Shown here one piece after another: positions 5,342-9,075 of a stretch of 9,075 bases of DNA. The notes beneath the pieces were generated by a model. That model ran no database searches, was not told the origin of the DNA, and saw only the letters and a program-made list of their open reading frames with translations. The stretch covers positions 1-9,075 of the forward strand of contig JBGQKM010000244.1 in the NCBI GenBank assembly GCA_041499515.1. Direction: 5' to 3'. Position numbers and translations under genes: made by a program. Positions within the stretch are counted from its first letter, which is position 1, and each line of letters opens with the position of its first letter. This DNA comes from PALSA-1355 sp041499515 (GTDB lineage: Bacteria; Planctomycetota; Planctomycetia; Pirellulales; PALSA-1355).

Positions 5342-6733
5342 ATGAAGGTCAACTCCGAGATTCTCGACCGTCAGCCGCCCTGCAATCTGGATGCGGAGCG
5401 CGGGGTGCTGGGCAGCATTCTTCTGCTGCCGATCGTGTGCGACGAAGTGGCGCTGATACTGCGTGCCGAGGATTTCTACGACGAATCGAACCGCACGCTC
5501 TACGCGCAGTTGCAAACGATGCACGACGAAGGGCGGCGGATCGACACGACGCTGCTGGTCGAGCGGCTCAAAAGCGCGGGACAGTACGAACGGATCGGCG
5601 GGGCGGCATACCTGGCCGAAGTGTTGCAATCGGTCCCCACGGCCGCCAACGCCACGCACTATGCGGAAATCGTCAAGAACAAATCGACCCTCCGCGCCCT
5701 GATTCACACCAGCACCGACATCCTCCGCGACGCGTACGACGAAACGCGCGAAGCGCGCGAAATGCTGTCCCAGGCCGAGCAAAAGATCTTTGCGATTCTC
5801 GACCAGCGTGGCGCCGGCGCGATCATGAACGTCCGCGATATTCTGCAGGACGCCATGGTTCGGATCGACGCGCGGATGAAGCACGAGCATGCCATCGGCG
5901 GCATCGAGACGGGCTTTCGCGATTTCGACGCGCTGACCGGCGGATTGCACAACTCGGAATTGATCGTTCTGGCGGCCCGCCCCAGCATGGGAAAGACGGC
6001 GATGGCGTTGAATATCGCCGAGCACGCGACGTTGCAGACCGGCACCGCCACGCTCTTGGTCAGCTTGGAAATGTCCTCGGTCGAATTGGCCGACCGGATG
6101 CTCTGCTCGCTGGCGGAAGTCAACGGTCAGCGACTGCGCAATGGCACGATCTCGAACGACGACCGCCGCAAACTCGTGGAGAAGGCGGCCGAAATGAGCC
6201 AGGCACCGCTGTTTGTCGACGATACGCCCAGCCGCACGATCACGGAAATCGCCGCGGCCGCGCGGCGGCTGAAGCGCAAGGTGGGCCTGGGCCTGGTGAT
6301 CGTCGACTATTTGCAACTGATCGAGCCCGATAATCAACGCGATCCGCGGCAGGAGCAGGTGGCCAGAATCGCGCGGCGGCTCAAGGGGCTGGCCCGCGAG
6401 CTGAAAGTTCCCGTTTTGTGCCTGGCTCAGTTGAATCGCCAGGCCGAAGCGACGCGCGACAACAAGCCCCGCTTGAGCCATCTGCGCGAGTCGGGGGCCA
6501 TCGAGCAGGACGCCGACGTCGTGATGTTCATCCACCGCGAGGAATACTATCAGTCGAACGACGAAGATCGGGCCAAGGTGGCCGGCCTCGCCGAGTTGAT
6601 CATCGCCAAGCAGCGTAACGGCCCGACCGGAGACGTGAAACTTGCCTGGCTCAAGGATATCACCCGTTTTCGCGACAGTTCCGCTCGGCCGTACGACGAA
6701 TTCGAGCAGTATAACGCGGCCAGCACATTCTAG
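5342..6733 (+). CDS. dnaB: Replicative DNA helicase DnaB
   Basis: This is a hexameric ATP-driven 5'-3' helicase that unwinds DNA at the replication fork and works with primase. It has 463 residues, normal for the family. The N-terminal helical domain (about 10-115) begins PPCNLDAERGVLGSILL and is followed by a linker helix near 140-180. The RecA-like C-terminal domain starts at GIETGFRDFDALTGGL (187-202). Walker A is ARPSMGKTA at 212-220 (K218, T219), SLEMSSVELADRM is at 241-253, Walker B is LVIVDYLQLI at 318-327 (D322), LAQLNRQAE is at 361-369, HLRESGAIEQDADVVMFIHR is at 380-399, and KQRNGPTG at 423-430 carries the presumed arginine finger. No intein interrupts these motifs, which are common insertion sites. 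A 168-base gap with a promoter-like pair and tandem dyads precedes it, so it may be transcribed separately from the ribosomal genes. The 54-codon upstream extension of the frame is not conserved DnaB sequence. Confidence 0.97.
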   Translation: MKVNSEILDRQPPCNLDAERGVLGSILLLPIVCDEVALILRAEDFYDESNRTLYAQLQTMHDEGRRIDTTLLVERLKSAGQYERIGGAAYLAEVLQSVPTAANATHYAEIVKNKSTLRALIHTSTDILRDAYDETREAREMLSQAEQKIFAILDQRGAGAIMNVRDILQDAMVRIDARMKHEHAIGGIETGFRDFDALTGGLHNSELIVLAARPSMGKTAMALNIAEHATLQTGTATLLVSLEMSSVELADRMLCSLAEVNGQRLRNGTISNDDRRKLVEKAAEMSQAPLFVDDTPSRTITEIAAAARRLKRKVGLGLVIVDYLQLIEPDNQRDPRQEQVARIARRLKGLARELKVPVLCLAQLNRQAEATRDNKPRLSHLRESGAIEQDADVVMFIHREEYYQSNDEDRAKVAGLAELIIAKQRNGPTGDVKLAWLKDITRFRDSSARPYDEFEQYNAASTF

Positions 6734-6791
6734 CGTTGCCAGCGGCGCGCATCTTTCCCGGTTTTCCTGCCTTGCCCGTTCGCCGATCGAT

Positions 6792-6930
6792 GGCGCGAAC
6801 TCACCTTGTCGCGCCGGCTTGCTTCGGGTATTTCTAGCCCGCTTTTGACGGGCCGAAAGCGAGCGTAGGTTCACTTCTCTTTGTTTTCGGCCCGGCGGAA
6901 ACCAGCGCTCACTTGGCATTCTGGCCGGGC
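6792..6930 (+). promoter_or_regulatory. Three hairpins in the dnaB-bamA gap
   Basis: The 251-base gap 6734-6984 holds no gene I can support. It contains GGCGCGA (6792-6798) with TCGCGCC (6809-6815) around a 10-base loop, GCCCG (6837-6841) with CGGGC (6849-6853) around a 7-base loop, and GCCCGGC (6890-6896) with GCCGGGC (6924-6930) around a 27-base loop. None is followed by a clean T-run, so intrinsic termination of dnaB is uncertain. One of the first two stems could still end the dnaB transcript. A weak promoter-like pair, TTGACG (6845-6850) and TAGGTT (6866-6871), has a short 15-base spacer. A separate transcription unit for bamA is likely from the gap size but not shown. Confidence 0.25.
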
Positions 6931-6984
6931 GAGCGTCCGCGCGATCCCATCTTGAGCCTTTCAACTTGTTCGGAACCGAGCGTC

Positions 6985-9075
6985 ATGGCTTCAGTTCGCC
7001 GCCGCGTCTCTCGACTGCTGCGCACGGTCGCCGGCGTGTTGCTACTTAGCTCCACGTTGGACCTTGCGCGGCTGCACGCGCAAGTCGGAGCCGCGCCGGG
7101 GCCGCCCAATGTTTTCGCCCAGCCCGGGCTGGACCCGCGGTCGCCGCCCGTGGCCGCGCAGCCGTTTGCCCCGCCGGAAGAGCGCGTGTTGGATATCCGC
7201 CTGCTGGGCAACGCGCGAATCACGCGGGAAAAAGTGTTGTCCAACATCGGCACGCGGATCGACCGGCCGTTCGACCAGGCGACCTTCGAGAAAGACGTCC
7301 GCAAGTTGTCGTCCAAAAACTGGTTCGTCCAGGTGCAGCCGAAGACGGAACACGTCTCCGGCGGCATCGTGATCACGCTGGAAGTGGTCGAGCGCCCGGT
7401 GCTGCAGTACGTGCAATATTACGGCTGCAAGAAAGTCAAACCTAAGACGCTTGCCAAAGAGACGGGACTCGCCAAGGGCGATGCGCTCGATCCCTACGCC
7501 GTTCAGGACGGCGCGCGAAAAATCGAATCGTTCTACCAGGGCAAAGGCTATAACGACATCAAGGTTACGGTGGTCGAGGGCACCAAGCCCGGCGATCGTG
7601 GCGCCGTATATTTGATTAACGAAGGCAAGGTGCAGAAGTTCAGTAAAATCAACTTCGAGGGCAATAGTTCCAGCTTCGCGCCGGATGGACGACTGCGGAC
7701 CGTGGTGCAGTCGAAGAAGCCTTTTTTGGGGTTGTTCAAGGGACAGGTGGATCGCAAGAAGATCGAAGACGACAAGGAGAAGCTGACGAATTACTACCGC
7801 AGTTACGGTTTCTTCAAGGCCCACGTGGGATGCGATCCTGTCTTGAACGAAAACGAAGACCGCATGGAACTGACGTTTTACATCGTCGAAGGCCCCCGCT
7901 ATCGCGTGGACAACATTTCTTTCATCGGCAACAAGATCTATCCCGAGGAAGCCTTCAGCCAGAACTTGAAACTCAAATCGGGCGACTTCTTCGACCAGAA
8001 CAAGATGAACGCCGACATGGGCAGCGTCAAAGACCTCTACGGCAGCAACGGCTATGTCTTTGCCGAGGCGAAACCCGATCTGCGGTTTTTCGACGACCCG
8101 GACAAACTCGACCAACTGGACCTGATCTACCAGGTCACCGAAGGCAATCGCTACAAGCTGGGCGACATCGACATCCAGATCAAGGGAGAAAATCCCCATA
8201 CCAAGTACTCCACCGTGTTGAATCGGCTCTCGATGCGGCCCGGCGACTGGGCCGATATCCGCCAGTTCCGATCCAGCGAACGGCGTCTGAAGGCGTCGGG
8301 CTTGTTCAACGTCGATCCGTCAAAAGGCGAGACGCCCAAGATCGTCTTCTCTCCGCCCGACTCCGAAGACGGCCTGGCCAGCGGCAAGAAAAAATCGACC
8401 GCCAAGCGCTCCGGCGACCCCGATTCGTTCCGCGGTCAAAGCCCCGACGGCGTGACGCGCCCGCCCTTCACCGGTTGGCCCGAACCGTGGCAGCCATTTA
8501 ATCAGGCCCCCAACGGCACGCCCGCGGCCGCACCGCCCACATACCCAGTGGCGCCGCCCCGAGGCGCGACGATTCGCGGCCAGAGCCCCGACGGCTATGG
8601 GGCCTACGGCGGCACGGCGATCAGCCCGATTTCGCCCAGCCCGCAACCCTACACGGTCAACCAGCCGCCGCCAACCTACACGGGTCAGCCACCTTACACC
8701 CCGCCCCCGCCGGCCGGCGGCTATCCCTACAATCCGGGCTACGGCCAGCCGGCGGCGGCGCCCAATGGGCCGTATACGGCTCCGGGCTATCTATCGCCGG
8801 GCGCTGACCAACCGCAAGTGGGCGCGAGCCCGCAAGGCTCCGGTCCACCGGGGGAGATCATTGGGAACCCAGGACCCCTCTTGGCGGGACCGCCCACCGA
8901 TGCGCCGACCATTCCGTTTACGGTGGTGGTGAACGAAGCTCAGACCGGCCGATTCATGTTGGGCGCCGGTGTGAACTCGAACGCGGGTCTGGTCGGTTCG
9001 ATCGTGCTGGACGAGCAGAATTTTGACTGGCGGCGGGTGCCGACGAGTTGGGAGGATTTTCGCAGCGGCACCGCC
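6985..9075 (+). CDS. bamA: Outer membrane assembly factor BamA (POTRA/Omp85 family), 3' end beyond window
   Basis: The frame is open for 697 codons to the window edge with no stop, so the C-terminal barrel is cut off. Residues 1-32 look like a Sec signal peptide: basic MASVRRRVSRLLR, hydrophobic VAGVLLLSS, probable cleavage after LHA at 30-32. Five POTRA-like repeats follow at roughly 67-137, 138-214, 215-303, 304-387 and 388-456, each with a beta strand plus a GN or G-rich turn (IRLLGNARIT, INFEGNSSS, ISFIGNKIY) and ending near VxEG or VxERP. Residues about 457-645 are a Pro/Gly/Tyr/Gln-rich low-complexity segment. From about 646 FTVVVNEAQTGRFMLGAGVN and the next strand resemble the first barrel strands of E. 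coli BamA (TGSFNFGIGYG). The role is beta-barrel protein insertion into the outer membrane. ATG 6985 fits the signal peptide, but no clear ribosome site is seen; TTG 6952 is an in-frame alternative. TamA or another Omp85 member is possible but five POTRAs favour BamA. Confidence 0.88.
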   Translation, partial: MASVRRRVSRLLRTVAGVLLLSSTLDLARLHAQVGAAPGPPNVFAQPGLDPRSPPVAAQPFAPPEERVLDIRLLGNARITREKVLSNIGTRIDRPFDQATFEKDVRKLSSKNWFVQVQPKTEHVSGGIVITLEVVERPVLQYVQYYGCKKVKPKTLAKETGLAKGDALDPYAVQDGARKIESFYQGKGYNDIKVTVVEGTKPGDRGAVYLINEGKVQKFSKINFEGNSSSFAPDGRLRTVVQSKKPFLGLFKGQVDRKKIEDDKEKLTNYYRSYGFFKAHVGCDPVLNENEDRMELTFYIVEGPRYRVDNISFIGNKIYPEEAFSQNLKLKSGDFFDQNKMNADMGSVKDLYGSNGYVFAEAKPDLRFFDDPDKLDQLDLIYQVTEGNRYKLGDIDIQIKGENPHTKYSTVLNRLSMRPGDWADIRQFRSSERRLKASGLFNVDPSKGETPKIVFSPPDSEDGLASGKKKSTAKRSGDPDSFRGQSPDGVTRPPFTGWPEPWQPFNQAPNGTPAAAPPTYPVAPPRGATIRGQSPDGYGAYGGTAISPISPSPQPYTVNQPPPTYTGQPPYTPPPPAGGYPYNPGYGQPAAAPNGPYTAPGYLSPGADQPQVGASPQGSGPPGEIIGNPGPLLAGPPTDAPTIPFTVVVNEAQTGRFMLGAGVNSNAGLVGSIVLDEQNFDWRRVPTSWEDFRSGTA
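8353..8919 (+). other. Sequence encoding the low-complexity POTRA-barrel linker of BamA, with a duplicated 21-base unit
   Basis: This stretch encodes about residues 457-645, starting with a charged GKKKSTAKR segment and then becoming rich in Pro, Gly, Tyr, Gln and Ala (for example YTGQPPYTPPPP, GGYPYNPGYGQP). Two copies of a 21-base unit at 8431-8451 and 8575-8595 differ at only two bases and encode the same heptapeptide RGQSPDG, at residues 483-489 and 531-537. No membrane segment or known fold is visible. It is predicted to be disordered and periplasmic (inference). Confidence 0.7.

Noticed and set aside
5888..6330. Intein in DnaB
   Set aside because: Walker A, Walker B and the surrounding helicase motifs are continuous with normal spacing and the protein is of normal length.
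5243..6964. A 573-codon open frame on the - strand, longer than dnaB itself
   Set aside because: It lies antisense to dnaB and reflects high-GC codon structure; its His/Arg/Gln-rich product has no recognisable domain, while the + strand shows full DnaB motifs.
7042..8199. A 385-codon - strand frame opposite bamA
   Set aside because: It mirrors the POTRA coding frame, with low-complexity Val/Leu/Phe content and no known domain.
7830..8501. A 223-codon + strand frame inside bamA
   Set aside because: Its product is Arg/Gln/Pro-rich and out of frame with a continuous POTRA-encoding frame; it is a shadow.
1..9075. A defence system, mobile element, CRISPR array, tRNA or novel multi-gene system
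   Set aside because: Every gene is a recognisable housekeeping family in a conserved order; I saw no transposase, integrase, spaced repeats or tRNA fold.

Overview
The window reads as a core-genome segment from a planctomycete, most likely of the Pirellulales type. This is an inference from several things: high GC with G/C-rich third codon positions, a TL5/Ctc-type L25, an L9 with an N-terminal extension, a single-domain GlmU-like uridylyltransferase, a BamA with a long Pro/Tyr-rich insert, and a gene order that resembles what I recall for Rhodopirellula. All eight genes lie on the + strand. I see no mobile element, CRISPR array, tRNA, rRNA or phage gene.

Layout: 1-238 is a G/C-tract-rich leader with no gene I can support. 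Next come a GlmU-type N-acetylglucosamine-1-phosphate uridylyltransferase (239-997) and PRPP synthetase prs (1112-2056). A 280-base leader with a possible promoter and a terminator-like hairpin precedes the tight run rplY/ctc (2337-2963), pth (3012-3569), rpsF (3596-4015) and ssb (4071-4520). After a 113-base gap comes rplI (4634-5173). A promoter-like gap with a tandem 20-base dyad repeat leads into dnaB (5342-6733). A 251-base gap with three hairpins precedes a bamA-type outer-membrane assembly gene (6985 to the window edge). That last gene has no stop inside the window, so an ORF search that requires a stop codon would miss it.

Functionally the window joins cell-envelope precursor supply (UDP-GlcNAc), nucleotide precursor supply (PRPP), ribosome and translation upkeep (L25, Pth, S6, L9), replication (SSB, DnaB) and outer-membrane biogenesis (BamA). 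The order glmU-prs-ctc-pth matches the Bacillus subtilis gcaD-prs-ctc-spoVC cluster. The order rpsF-ssb-rplI-dnaB matches the widespread rpsF-ssb-rpsR-rplI-dnaB cluster, but rpsR is missing.

I found no new multi-gene system. The most interesting points are the roughly 190-residue low-complexity linker between the POTRA domains and the barrel of BamA, the loss of the acetyltransferase half of GlmU, the absent rpsR, and dyad or leader structures ahead of glmU, rplY and dnaB that could be regulatory.
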